Source: Pedobacter panaciterrae
GTDB taxonomy: Bacteria; Bacteroidota; Bacteroidia; Sphingobacteriales; Sphingobacteriaceae
Direction of reading: 5' to 3'
Length of the DNA stretch: 64,000 nucleotides
Assembly (NCBI RefSeq): GCF_013204795.1
Contig: NZ_JABMKW010000020.1
Location: 372,001-436,000 of the forward strand
Of the stretch, positions 55,254-63,272 are shown piece by piece (the stretch's first letter is position 1; each line of letters starts with the position of its first letter). Below the pieces are notes generated by a model. That model saw nothing but the letters and a program-made list of their open reading frames with translations, was not told the origin of the DNA and did no database searches. Position numbers and translations under genes: made by a program.

Positions 55254-56375
55254 TTAGGTAGATAAGGGTGCGCCGGAGGGTGCACCCTTTCTTTTTGCGG
55301 TGCGCTTATTACTTAAATATTTTCTTACGGGAATATCATAAACTACCATTATCAGGTATGCTGCCCCGGTAAGTAGAATTAGTCCGGCAACAATTATCCA
55401 CGTAAGTTGCATGGAGCTTACCTTATGACTGGTGTAGTAATTCCCGAACATCCACAACACGGCATAATGTGTCATGTATAATGGATAAGAAATCTTACCT
55501 GAAAAGACACAAAACTTTTTAAGGCCAGGAGCCAATATAGCACCTGCACCCAACGCGATCAGCAATGGGAAATAAAATAGTACGATGAAAGGTTCGGATA
55601 ACCAATTCCATTTTGAGGATGGCATTAAAAAGGCCAGAAATAATAATATGGCCAGGCTAATAAATCCCAGCTTGTTCTTGATGATCCAGTTGGAACGGTA
55701 AATAAGCAATCCTGCTAAAAAAGAATATGATATCCGGGCAGCCCCATCCCAAAAGGTTGGACCGCTCCAACCACCCAATAAATTTCCTGAGCGATAACTG
55801 ACCAGGCAAATCGCTGCCGCTGCAAGTACGGTTAACAATAGCAGATAGCTGCGTTTAATGTTATAAAGTACAAATGCGTAAACGATATTAGCTATATATT
55901 CCCAAAATAAAGACCATGATGGTGCATTGAAGCTGAACAGGTTAAATCCACGATCTTCTATTATAGGCAAGGGGATAAGCAATAACGAACACAAAAACGT
56001 AAGGATGATCTTACCAGTATTATACAATTCTGGATGACCTCCAAATGGATCGAACAAAAACGCCAGCAAGCCTAATATCGATCCGGCTATAACTAGCGGG
56101 TGCAACCTGATAATCCTTGATTTAAAAAACTCGAGAACTCCCATTTTTCCTATACGATCGTCGTAGGCATACCCTATTACAAATCCAGAAAGGCAGAAGA
56201 AGAAATCGACAGCTAAAAAACCGTGCCCAATAAAGTTCTGGCCAGGATCGGTGTAAGCCCACTCCATAAAATGAAATATTACAACAGCCCATGCAGCAAT
56301 GCCCCTCAATCCATCGAGAATTTCAAAGTGCTGTTTTGTTTGAAGAATTGTGGTGGTGGTTTTGTTCGTATCCAT
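55254..56375 (-). CDS. Acyltransferase family 3 membrane protein (OafA-like)
   Basis: 373-residue integral membrane acyltransferase with about ten hydrophobic segments. The N-terminal FEILDGLRGIAAWAVVIFHF and GFLAVDFFFCLSGFVIGYAY are the hallmark motifs (catalytic histidine in V-I-F-H-F). Such enzymes add acetyl or other acyl groups to surface sugars, lipid A or secondary products. No polysaccharide cluster is adjacent, so substrate is unknown. The C-terminal end is basic (RKYLSNKRTAKRKG). Confidence 0.9.
   Translation of the reverse strand: MDTNKTTTTILQTKQHFEILDGLRGIAAWAVVIFHFMEWAYTDPGQNFIGHGFLAVDFFFCLSGFVIGYAYDDRIGKMGVLEFFKSRIIRLHPLVIAGSILGLLAFLFDPFGGHPELYNTGKIILTFLCSLLLIPLPIIEDRGFNLFSFNAPSWSLFWEYIANIVYAFVLYNIKRSYLLLLTVLAAAAICLVSYRSGNLLGGWSGPTFWDGAARISYSFLAGLLIYRSNWIIKNKLGFISLAILLFLAFLMPSSKWNWLSEPFIVLFYFPLLIALGAGAILAPGLKKFCVFSGKISYPLYMTHYAVLWMFGNYYTSHKVSSMQLTWIIVAGLILLTGAAYLIMVVYDIPVRKYLSNKRTAKRKGAPSGAPLST
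55262..55297 (+). terminator. Intrinsic terminator of the hsp20 gene, inside the end of the acyltransferase gene
   Basis: AAGGGTGC pairs with GCACCCTT, followed by CTTTCTTTTT on the plus strand. The hairpin also encodes the C-terminal Gly-Ala-Pro-Ser-Gly-Ala-Pro-type tail of the convergent acyltransferase. The stem is GC-rich compared with its surroundings. Confidence 0.75.
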
Positions 56376-56585
56376 TTATTATATATCCTGCCAGGCTAAA
56401 TTTATGCGGCAATAGCCCCTGATTTGTTAGTGCCCCAAGATATTTAAAATTAATAGCCCAGCCAAATTTACAACGAGCCGAACAGAATAATTATGCAACA
56501 CCTATCTAATGCCCGTGAATTTAGGAGCAGATTCTCTTTTGATAAAGAGCAACAAAATTGCCTGTCCCCTAAACAGGAAAGGCTG

Positions 56586-57320
56586 CTAAAGAATAACCAA
56601 GCTCTCAGGAAGGCCGCTAATGAATAAATAAGTAAGCAGCTTTGCATTTTTACCCGTTTCAATTAGTCTGCACACTAGCTTATGTATCGCCATTAGTTGT
56701 TTTTGTGCTCTGATGAGCAGCGTTGAGTTTGCGTCATCTGGCCGGACTGACCGCAAGATCAATTCCAGATATTGGGAAACACTTGCCAACGTAGTTTTAA
56801 ACTCCTGGCTGGCCAGGTCGGTGAATTCTTGCTCATTTATACTAAGTTCTTTTACTTGCTCAAGTAGCTTCAGCAATTGAAGCTCCGCGTTTTTTTGTTC
56901 AGCTATGCCTATAAGCGTGTTAACGGCTCCGCACAGCTGGCCCTGATCGTTAAATAAAAGAACCGGATGCTCAAATACACTTTTTCTGGAACCATCAGGA
57001 CGTTCAAGGGTGGTTTCGGTCCCGTTAGCCTGTGAACCTTCGCTCAATGCTACTGCCATTGGGCAGCTGTCAAGTGCCATGGGTTCGCCATTAGTATAAA
57101 AAACCTTCCGCGATCCACACCAAAGATCCTTGTTTAGCTCAGGTTCCCTTCCCCAAAGCATCGCTGCAGCCTGATTGTAGGAGGTAATGTATCCTGAAGA
57201 GTCGCAGGTATATACTGCAACAGGCAGCCGCTCAAAAAGTTCAACTGCAAGCGGGCCTGGCCCGAATATGGTCTTGGATTGTGTGCTCGAAAGCTCCGAG
57301 TGCATGGCATTTGTTCTCAT
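56586..57320 (-). CDS. PAS-domain protein with a degenerate, truncated histidine-kinase dimerisation domain
   Basis: 244-residue soluble protein. A PAS domain spans about 29-145 (LFERLPVAVYTCDSSGYITS, then NQAAAMLWGREPE, ending IGIAEQKN). A following segment aligns with HisKA: QEFTDLASQEFKTTLASVSQ, where Q172 stands at the normal phosphorylated histidine (A-S-H-E becomes A-S-Q-E) and the usual proline is threonine. No HATPase domain follows, and the frame ends 70 residues later. So it cannot be a working kinase as written. It may be a sensory dimer protein or a decaying gene. Confidence 0.75.
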   Translation of the reverse strand: MRTNAMHSELSSTQSKTIFGPGPLAVELFERLPVAVYTCDSSGYITSYNQAAAMLWGREPELNKDLWCGSRKVFYTNGEPMALDSCPMAVALSEGSQANGTETTLERPDGSRKSVFEHPVLLFNDQGQLCGAVNTLIGIAEQKNAELQLLKLLEQVKELSINEQEFTDLASQEFKTTLASVSQYLELILRSVRPDDANSTLLIRAQKQLMAIHKLVCRLIETGKNAKLLTYLFISGLPESLVIL

Positions 57321-57452
57321 AATTAAATTTAACTTTTACAAAACTAATTACCAACTATTCCGGCAATTCGTCACTCGATAATTACAAAAATTACAAAGCG
57401 ACTCACAAAATTTCTCACAAATATTAAACAATTGCCAGGGTCCCTTTCGGAA

Positions 57453-57764
57453 TTAAGGGGCAACTGTTTCTATTGGCGGAACATCCCCTTCATTTTTATC
57501 CTGACCGGGTTCAGTATTTTCGGAATCAGCATCTTCAGTGCCGCTGGCATCAGATTTATCTTTCTCCTGAATATCTTCCGGACTGTCTTTTTGATCAGCT
57601 TGAGAGGCGTCCTCAGTACTCGGAGGAATGACTTTTCGGTCATTAGGAGTCCCTTCCTTTTCTGTGTCCGGAGTTACTGTTTCAATTTGTGCCCCTGCGT
57701 CTTCAGTTGGTTTGGGATGTATATTATCATGATCTTTGTCTGTACTGCTGCTAAAATTTTCCAT
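57453..57764 (-). CDS. Acidic low-complexity protein
   Basis: About 103 residues from the ATG at 57764 (MENFSSSTDKD); an in-frame ATG at 57824 would add a basic 20-residue lead. The protein is almost entirely Asp, Glu, Ser, Thr, Pro, Lys and Gly, with no hydrophobic core, so it should be disordered. No family recognised. Codon use looks like real coding, and the frame stays open over a compositionally biased stretch. Could be a stress-related, hydrophilic protein. Confidence is limited by the lack of homology clues. Confidence 0.5.
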   Translation of the reverse strand: MENFSSSTDKDHDNIHPKPTEDAGAQIETVTPDTEKEGTPNDRKVIPPSTEDASQADQKDSPEDIQEKDKSDASGTEDADSENTEPGQDKNEGDVPPIETVAP

Positions 57765-57919
57765 TTTTCTTTTTTTTAGTATAAGATTAACAATTGCAGC
57801 ACTCACATGTTTGGCTTCTTTCAATAAAAGCTTTTGATCAGATGATTAAATGTTTACTATAGGCCTAGGTATTTCGCAGGTAATCCCTGCTTAGTTTAAA
57901 TTCGTAAATTGCAAGCAGT

Positions 57920-58519
57920 ATGCAAGAGCACACCAAAGAACATTACAATAGACTTGTGCGGCACATCGAACGCCGGATCGGTCTCGACAGCCAGGAGAAG
58001 GATTATATTTGCTCGTTCTTTAAGATACGTAAGTTACTTCCCAAACAATACTTGCTTGCACAAGGAGAGCTATGCCGTTATGAGAGCTATGTATCTGAAG
58101 GCTTTCTCCGGTCCTTTTATGTAGATAGCAGGGGTGATGAGCACACCTTGCATTTCGCCCTGGAAGACTGGTGGATATCGGATTTGACCAGCTTTTTAAA
58201 GCAACAGCCAGCAAGCCGGAATATCATTAGCCTTGAGGGGTCTGTGCTGCTGCAGATAGACCTGGAGGGCCGGGAGAGATTGATGGAGAACGTACCGAAA
58301 ATGGAACGTTTCTGGCGGATATTAAATGAAAGTTCCAGTATGGCCCAAGATCAGCGTTTGCTGAATTCCATCAGCATGTCGGGCAAAGAAAGGTATCTTG
58401 CGTTGTTGGATCTTTATCCACATATCGAACAAAGGCTACCTCAAAAGCATATTGCTTCATTTCTGGGCATCACACCTGTATTTTTGAGCCAGATACGGAA
58501 AGAGATTGCTAAAAAATAA
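57920..58519 (+). CDS. Crp/Fnr-family transcriptional regulator
   Basis: 199-residue cyclic-nucleotide-binding-like regulator. The N-terminal beta-roll (about 25-120, KLLPKQYLLAQGELCRYESYVSEGFLRSFYVD) precedes the long dimer helix and a C-terminal helix-turn-helix (LPQKHIASFLGITPVFLSQIR). There are no clustered cysteines for an FeS centre. This short type is abundant in Bacteroidota with unknown ligands. An in-frame-shifted ORF overlapping the start is a shadow. Convergent with ridA. Confidence 0.9.
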   Translation: MQEHTKEHYNRLVRHIERRIGLDSQEKDYICSFFKIRKLLPKQYLLAQGELCRYESYVSEGFLRSFYVDSRGDEHTLHFALEDWWISDLTSFLKQQPASRNIISLEGSVLLQIDLEGRERLMENVPKMERFWRILNESSSMAQDQRLLNSISMSGKERYLALLDLYPHIEQRLPQKHIASFLGITPVFLSQIRKEIAKK

Positions 58520-58523
58520 AAGA

Positions 58524-58544
58524 AACGGAGACAACGTCTCCGTT
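58524..58544 (-). terminator. Intrinsic terminator of ridA
   Basis: AACGGAGAC and GTCTCCGTT form a perfect 9-bp stem with an AAC loop. Reading the minus strand, the stem is followed by TCTTTTATTTTTT, so it terminates the ridA transcript. It lies 5 bp after the stop of the convergent Crp/Fnr gene. Confidence 0.85.
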
Positions 58545-58555
58545 GACTTACATGC

Positions 58556-58960
58556 TTACTTCCAGATCGCAGCATTATCGGCAACTGCAATTGCTTCTAT
58601 TTCAATAAGGGCATCTTTGGAAAATAGAGAAGAGACTTCCATAATTGTATCAGCAGGGTATGGCTCGCAGAAGTATCTGCCGCGGAGCTCTACTATCTTT
58701 TCAAAATTGGCCATATCACGCAGCAATATGGTTACCTTGACAAGGTTCTTAAAACTTGAGCCACCTGCTTTGAGTACCTTTTCAAGGTTCTCAAAGGTTT
58801 TTTTTGCCTGCGCATCAAAGTCGCCCAGACCGATCAGCTTGCCGTCATCATCAATAGCGGTCTGGCCCGAAATAAATAGCAAATCTCCCACGCGATGTCC
58901 CTGAGCCAAGCGGAAAGGAGCATAGGTGTCAGGCGTAATTTTAATTTGTGAAATTTCCAT
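58556..58960 (-). CDS. RidA-family (YjgF/YER057c/UK114) deaminase
   Basis: About 134 residues from the ATG at 58960 (MEISQIKITPDTYAPFRLAQ); upstream in-frame ATGs exist. Features are AQGHRVGDLLFISGQTAIDD, KKTFENLEKVLKAGGSSFKN, VKVTILLRDMANF, and the late DALIEIEAIAVADN with the conserved glutamate. RidA proteins hydrolyse reactive enamine/imine intermediates; the canonical arginine (R-P in strand 6) is not obvious here, as IEIEAIAVAD replaces the usual R-x-x-V-E-x-x-A context, so it may belong to a non-canonical subgroup. Confidence 0.9.
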   Translation of the reverse strand: MEISQIKITPDTYAPFRLAQGHRVGDLLFISGQTAIDDDGKLIGLGDFDAQAKKTFENLEKVLKAGGSSFKNLVKVTILLRDMANFEKIVELRGRYFCEPYPADTIMEVSSLFSKDALIEIEAIAVADNAAIWK

Positions 58961-59154
58961 TTTCTTGTGTTTGTTACTCATCATTCCATTATGTTAATTA
59001 CCAATAAAGGTAGTTTTGCTTAAACTGTCTTCCATTAAACTATTTTAATAAATGGCATTAAACTATTTTAACATGTAGTGTCAGGTCGCTTTGTTTAAAA
59101 GACCTGTTAACTTTCTTTGGTTGAGAAGGTGTGATATGCTTAACTTTATCGAGT

Positions 59155-59586
59155 ATGACACGACAAAAAAACAGACTGATTCTTTTTCTTCCGGCTATAA
59201 TTTTAATCCTAAATGAATTGGTCCGGACTTTTTTAAGGCCAATGTATGGACGAAAAGAATATGGATTAGTTAGCGAAACATTAGGATGGTTACCTAATTT
59301 TCTTGCACCGTTAGCTTTTATGTCAATTGCAATAGTAATAATTATTCTAGTGGAAGGCTCATCTGATAAACTCGTTTCAAAGAAATCCAAACTATTATTG
59401 TTATTTGCATTTGCCATCACCGGCTTAACAGGATTTCTTGTACACGAAATAACACAAAAGGGAACCGGCCTTACATTTGATGTCAATGATATTTATGCAA
59501 CCATAGCAGGAGTGTTTTTTGGGGCCTATTTATTCTATATTATTCTTTTAAATAAGAAACGTAAATCAGCTCCGCGATTACAATAG
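59155..59586 (+). CDS. Membrane protein, weakly VanZ-like
   Basis: About 143 residues with four hydrophobic segments: LILFLPAIILILNELV; FLAPLAFMSIAIVIIILV; LLLLFAFAITGLTGFLV; DIYATIAGVFFGAYLFYIILL. The last segment, FDVNDIYATIAGVFFG, resembles the D-x-x-x-N/T-x-x-G pattern at the end of VanZ-like proteins, but the match is weak. ATG at 59155 is preferred over a GTG at 59131. Function unknown. It ends 13 bp from the convergent GH5 gene. Confidence 0.7.
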   Translation: MTRQKNRLILFLPAIILILNELVRTFLRPMYGRKEYGLVSETLGWLPNFLAPLAFMSIAIVIIILVEGSSDKLVSKKSKLLLLFAFAITGLTGFLVHEITQKGTGLTFDVNDIYATIAGVFFGAYLFYIILLNKKRKSAPRLQ

Positions 59587-59599
59587 CTATTATACCTGT

Positions 59600-60601
59600 T
59601 TAATTTTTATTTAGATTGATGAGCAGCGATCTGATATAAATCCCCGCCGGAGTAAGCATTTCCTGTGACCAACCTCCCGATATCGGGGCACCGGGTAAAA
59701 GCAGCGCAGTGGTCTCTTTTTTATCGGTCAGGTTCCAATTTGCGGAACTTAGTTTATGCTGTTCCATCCAATTCACCCACTTGTCACTTTTTTGTACATC
59801 AAACACTCCATTTCCATTTGCTTCTCCAACACCCCATTCCGTTACCATAATTGGTAGCTCAAGACCAAGTGCTAAATTTGCTTTGTTCATAAGTTTATCC
59901 TGATGATCAGGATCGGATGCATAGAAATGAAATGAATAAGCAATATTCTTGAAGCCTTTTATGGGATCTTTGGCTGCGATATCAATGTCCTGATCCCAGT
60001 TAGGGCTACCTATCACAATAATGTTTTCTTTGTCATTTTTACGTATTTCAGCTATAACTTCTAATGCATAGTCCTTCACCACTTTCCACTCTACACGCTC
60101 AGGCTCATTCCATATTTCGTATATAATATTAGGAACCCCTGAATATTTTGCCGACATCTTTTTAAAAAAGGATTTTGCTTCGTTTATGTTCACGTTGGCA
60201 TGATGATCGTGCCAATCTATTAAAACATATATACCTTCTTTGATCGCCGCATCAACAACTGCTGTAATGAGTCTTTCTTGTCCATCAGGATCTTTCAAAT
60301 ACCCACTATCTGGTTCAACAGCCATAGCAACACGCAATAAGCTGATCTTGAAATCTTTCTTTAGCCAGGTTACAACTTCCGGGTTATAATATTTTCTTCC
60401 TCCCCATGCGCTCCACGATAAACTTATTCCTCTCAATTGAGGTGGTTTGTTGTAGCTATTCAAAATTTTACCATCTCGAACTTTTAAAGCGCCATGTAAA
60501 TTCACTGCATTAGCGGACTGTGCCTTGCAAAATGTTACTGACCAAAATAAAAGCATCACTATTCCTGAAATTTTGATCGTACAATGTTTATTTGCTGCCA
60601 T
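59600..60601 (-). CDS. GH5 family endoglucanase-type glycosidase
   Basis: 333-residue secreted cellulase-family enzyme with a signal peptide ending near FCKAQS. TIM-barrel motifs are LRGISLSWSAWGGRKYYN, LIDWHDHHANVN, the acid/base E166 in IYEIWNEPE, HFYASDPDHQ, and the nucleophile E255 in MVTEWGVG. The pattern matches GH5 subfamily 2 (endo-beta-1,4-glucanase). No carbohydrate-binding module is attached. It stands alone, with no SusCD pair nearby, so it may act on glucan in the periplasm or outside. Subfamily assigned by motif memory. Confidence 0.93.
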   Translation of the reverse strand: MAANKHCTIKISGIVMLLFWSVTFCKAQSANAVNLHGALKVRDGKILNSYNKPPQLRGISLSWSAWGGRKYYNPEVVTWLKKDFKISLLRVAMAVEPDSGYLKDPDGQERLITAVVDAAIKEGIYVLIDWHDHHANVNINEAKSFFKKMSAKYSGVPNIIYEIWNEPERVEWKVVKDYALEVIAEIRKNDKENIIVIGSPNWDQDIDIAAKDPIKGFKNIAYSFHFYASDPDHQDKLMNKANLALGLELPIMVTEWGVGEANGNGVFDVQKSDKWVNWMEQHKLSSANWNLTDKKETTALLLPGAPISGGWSQEMLTPAGIYIRSLLINLNKN

Positions 60602-60733
60602 ATAGGTATTTTATGAAGTCACAAGTTAGCCATTTACCGGGATCCTTTTGATAAAAAATGGTTATGGAATGTTAACAGCAGTAAACTATTTGGTAGAGTT
60701 ATTGCACTATGTAATTAAATCTAAATTTTCATT

Positions 60734-61429
60734 ATGCTATTATCCATAGATTGGTCCGGATTCCTCATTGGCAAAGAGAACTGGGAGTTCATGATTGAAA
60801 TATCCATCCGAACACTTGTGATGTATTTTATCATCCTTTTTGGTTTGAGATTATTGGGGAAACGTGGTGTACGACAGCTTTCAGTTTTTGAACTGGTAGT
60901 AATTATAAGTTTGGGCTCTGCTGCCGGTGATCCGATGTTTTACAAGGAGATTGGCTTATTAGTTCCGGTAATCATTTTTGCTGTAATTGTTGGTGCCTAC
61001 AGACTGACCACCTATTTAATGGCAAAAAGTAAAAAACTCGATGACCTTATAGAAGGAAAGTGTGTTCACTTAATTAAAAATGGGGAGTTCTCAATTGAAG
61101 AATTCGGTAAGGAAGGACTTGCTTACGACGAGTTTTTTTCAGAATTAAGGCAGCAAAGCATTTCTCACTTGGGCCAAGTTGAGACAGCGATATTGGAAAC
61201 CTCGGGCAATATTAGCATCTATTATTATCCGGACGAAGAGGTAAAGTATGGTCTACCAATACTACCTGCGTTATTTGAACTAAGTATGGTTAAGATCCAA
61301 AAGGCAGGAAAGTATGCCTGCTCATACTGCGGTAACGTAGAAGAACTTCCCGTGACTTCAACGCATAAATGTAAAAAATGCCAACGCAAACAATGGGTGA
61401 AAGCCATTAACAGCCGAAGGATAAAATAG
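60734..61429 (+). CDS. DUF421 (YetF-like) membrane protein with C-terminal zinc ribbon
   Basis: 231-residue inner-membrane protein. Three N-terminal helices (TLVMYFIILFGLRLLGKRG; FELVVIISLGSAAGDPMF; LVPVIIFAVIVGAYRLTTYL) precede the DUF421 cytoplasmic domain (KCVHLIKNGEFSIEEFGKEG). The C terminus adds a four-cysteine zinc ribbon: C196, C199, C213, C216 (CSYC ... CKKC). DUF421/YetF proteins are linked to spore coat or envelope stress in Bacillus, but the activity is unknown. The next gene, a Kv-type channel with a similar C-terminal ribbon, starts 5 bp later. Confidence 0.9.
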   Translation: MLLSIDWSGFLIGKENWEFMIEISIRTLVMYFIILFGLRLLGKRGVRQLSVFELVVIISLGSAAGDPMFYKEIGLLVPVIIFAVIVGAYRLTTYLMAKSKKLDDLIEGKCVHLIKNGEFSIEEFGKEGLAYDEFFSELRQQSISHLGQVETAILETSGNISIYYYPDEEVKYGLPILPALFELSMVKIQKAGKYACSYCGNVEELPVTSTHKCKKCQRKQWVKAINSRRIK

Positions 61430-61434
61430 GAGAT

Positions 61435-62259
61435 ATGGAACCGAAAGATAAAAAAGACTGGCGTTTCAGCCTCCATGAGATCATTTATGAATCCAATACG
61501 CGGGCAGGTAAAGCTTTTGACGTCGGATTGTTAATAGCAATTTTTACCAGTATCATAGTGGTTATGCTCGATAGCGTTGAACACATTCACCGACAGTATG
61601 GAACACTATTTAATCGCATAGAATGGGTATTTTGTGCCTTGTTTACCATTGAATACATTTTACGTCTTGTCAGTATCAGACGACCTGTTAAATACGTATT
61701 CAGCCTGTTGGGTATCATAGATTTGATCGCGCTTTTACCCTCGTATTTAAGTATTTTCTTTATTGGCGCCCAATCCTTATTGGTGTTCAGGGCCTTACGA
61801 CTCCTGAGAGTATTCAGAATATTTAAGCTCGGGCATTTTTTAACAGAAATCAATTTTCTTACTCAAGCGCTCAAGGATAGCATTCGGAAAATCAGCATCT
61901 TTTTATTGACTGTACTTACCCTCACTATAATCCTGGGATCAATCATGTATCTTGTTGAAAAACGAGAAAACGGGTTTTCAAATATTCCTGAAAGCATCTA
62001 TTGGGCGATAGTTACAATTACTACAGTAGGATATGGCGATATTTCACCTGTTACCCCAATGGGGAAATTCGTTGCTTCTATAGTCATGCTTACTGGTTAC
62101 GCGATAATTGCAGTGCCTACAGGTATCATCACCCATGATCTGGCTCTGGCAGCACGAAAGAAAAAGCATAAATATGAATCATGCCCAAACTGCAGTAAAG
62201 AGGGGCATGATAGTGATGCACTATTCTGTAAGTATTGCGGCTCCTCTTTATATAAATAG
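61435..62259 (+). CDS. Kv-type potassium channel with C-terminal zinc ribbon
   Basis: 274-residue voltage-gated ion channel with six membrane segments. The S4 voltage sensor is FRALRLLRVFRIFKLGHFL, and the pore loop filter TTVGYGD is at 196-202, the classical potassium selectivity sequence. After S6 a short cytoplasmic tail ends in C250, C253, C265 and C268 (CPNC ... CKYC), a zinc-ribbon arrangement. It lies 5 bp after the DUF421 gene and is surely cotranscribed. It would conduct K+ on membrane voltage change. The tail could be a redox or metal sensor or an assembly domain. Confidence 0.93.
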   Translation: MEPKDKKDWRFSLHEIIYESNTRAGKAFDVGLLIAIFTSIIVVMLDSVEHIHRQYGTLFNRIEWVFCALFTIEYILRLVSIRRPVKYVFSLLGIIDLIALLPSYLSIFFIGAQSLLVFRALRLLRVFRIFKLGHFLTEINFLTQALKDSIRKISIFLLTVLTLTIILGSIMYLVEKRENGFSNIPESIYWAIVTITTVGYGDISPVTPMGKFVASIVMLTGYAIIAVPTGIITHDLALAARKKKHKYESCPNCSKEGHDSDALFCKYCGSSLYK

Positions 62260-62315
62260 CTTTGCTTATACCTGCGAATATGCGGTGGGAACCAGAAAGG
62301 TATAATGATTGTGGT

Positions 62316-62343
62316 TTTAGGTTAAACTAGTTTCAAACCTAAA
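62316..62343 (+). terminator. Hairpin downstream of the channel gene
   Basis: TTTAGGTT and AACCTAAA can pair (8 bp) with a palindromic AAACTAGTTT in the loop, about 57 bp after the channel stop. There is no T-run, so termination is not certain. Confidence 0.35.
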
Positions 62344-62491
62344 GAGAACGCAGCAGCACTGATAATCAAATAGCAGTTTTATGGTATTTTGATGTAATTT
62401 CAATGGCCGCAGGCCTTCTTAAATAAACCTTTATAACTATATTAGGGCAAGACAGTTTATAAATTTTCATTTTATATATCATTTCCAATCT

Positions 62492-63154
62492 ATGCGTTCT
62501 GCGATCTCTTCTTCAATAATTTGTTTAACGCTCTTAATGAATTTGTTATACGGATGTCGATTATCCAACAAAAACATTTCAGGAAAACATTTTATGACTC
62601 TTTTTGATGGCAGAACTTTTAATGGCTGGGAAGGCGACACCATTAGAACCTGGCAGATTAAGGACGGTGTAATAACTGGCGGATCTTTATCTCAGGAAGT
62701 TCCCGAAAACGATTTCCTGGTAACTTCAAACATTTATAACGATTTTAAATTACGTCTGAAATTTAAGTTAACGGGTAACCAGGGATTTGTAAATGCAGGC
62801 GTGCAATTCAGGAGTCAAAGATTAACTAATCCACCTAATGAAATGAAAGGTTACCAGGGTGATATCGGTCCTGGTTATTGGGCAAGCCTGTATGATGAAT
62901 CCCGTAGAAATATAACCTTAGCTATGCCAGATTCTACACTGATTGCAAAAACCCTTAAACCAGACGACTGGAATGATTTTGAGATTCTTGCCGAAGGCAA
63001 CCGGATCCGTATTTTTTTGAATGGCCATCAGACGATAGATTACAAAGAAACAGACCCTAATATTCCACAATCCGGTTATATAGGGCTTCAAATCCATGGT
63101 GGTGGTAAAGCGATTGTCTGTTATAAAGATATCATGATTGAAAAGTTACGCTAA
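62492..63154 (+). CDS. DUF1080 (3-keto-disaccharide hydrolase-like) lipoprotein
   Basis: 220-residue exported protein with a lipobox ending at C22 (LLYGCRL). The remainder is a concanavalin-like DUF1080 domain: FMTLFDGRTFNGWEGDTIRT, then WQIKDGVITGG, DFKLRLKFKLTGNQGFVNAG, VQFRSQR, and GYIGLQIHGGGKAIVCYKDI. DUF1080 members are 3-keto-glucoside hydrolases or carbohydrate binders. Likely periplasmic or at the cell surface. Monocistronic. Confidence 0.9.
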   Translation: MRSAISSSIICLTLLMNLLYGCRLSNKNISGKHFMTLFDGRTFNGWEGDTIRTWQIKDGVITGGSLSQEVPENDFLVTSNIYNDFKLRLKFKLTGNQGFVNAGVQFRSQRLTNPPNEMKGYQGDIGPGYWASLYDESRRNITLAMPDSTLIAKTLKPDDWNDFEILAEGNRIRIFLNGHQTIDYKETDPNIPQSGYIGLQIHGGGKAIVCYKDIMIEKLR

Positions 63155-63164
63155 AGTAGTCCTG

Positions 63165-63272
63165 ATGTATTGGAAGAAGGGACTTTATGCTTATCTTATT
63201 AATATGAAAAATCCAGACAAGATCAGGGAACGTATATTTAACCTAATCATTTACCTAAAAGAGAATCTATGA
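63165..63272 (+). CDS. Possible 35-residue leader ORF overlapping the hydrolase gene
   Basis: An open frame from the ATG at 63165 (another at 63204, giving 22 residues, KNPDKIRERIFNLIIYLKEN) ends in a TGA that overlaps the next gene's ATG by 4 bp. The arrangement is typical of translational coupling. The amphipathic Lys/Ile-rich end could be a real small peptide, but nothing else supports it. Confidence 0.25.
   Translation: MYWKKGLYAYLINMKNPDKIRERIFNLIIYLKENL

Noticed and set aside
56468..56662. 64-codon minus-strand frame downstream of the PAS gene, considered as a frameshifted kinase continuation
   Set aside because: It overlaps the PAS frame and shows none of the N, G1 or G2 boxes of an HATPase domain, so a simple frameshift does not restore a kinase.
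58506..58904. 132-codon plus-strand frame opposite ridA
   Set aside because: Antisense to a well-supported RidA gene and overlaps its terminator; product is Ser/Arg/Ile-biased with no family features.
59058..59486. 142-codon minus-strand frame opposite the VanZ-like gene
   Set aside because: The plus-strand frame has clear membrane helices; the minus product has no such order and no start signal.
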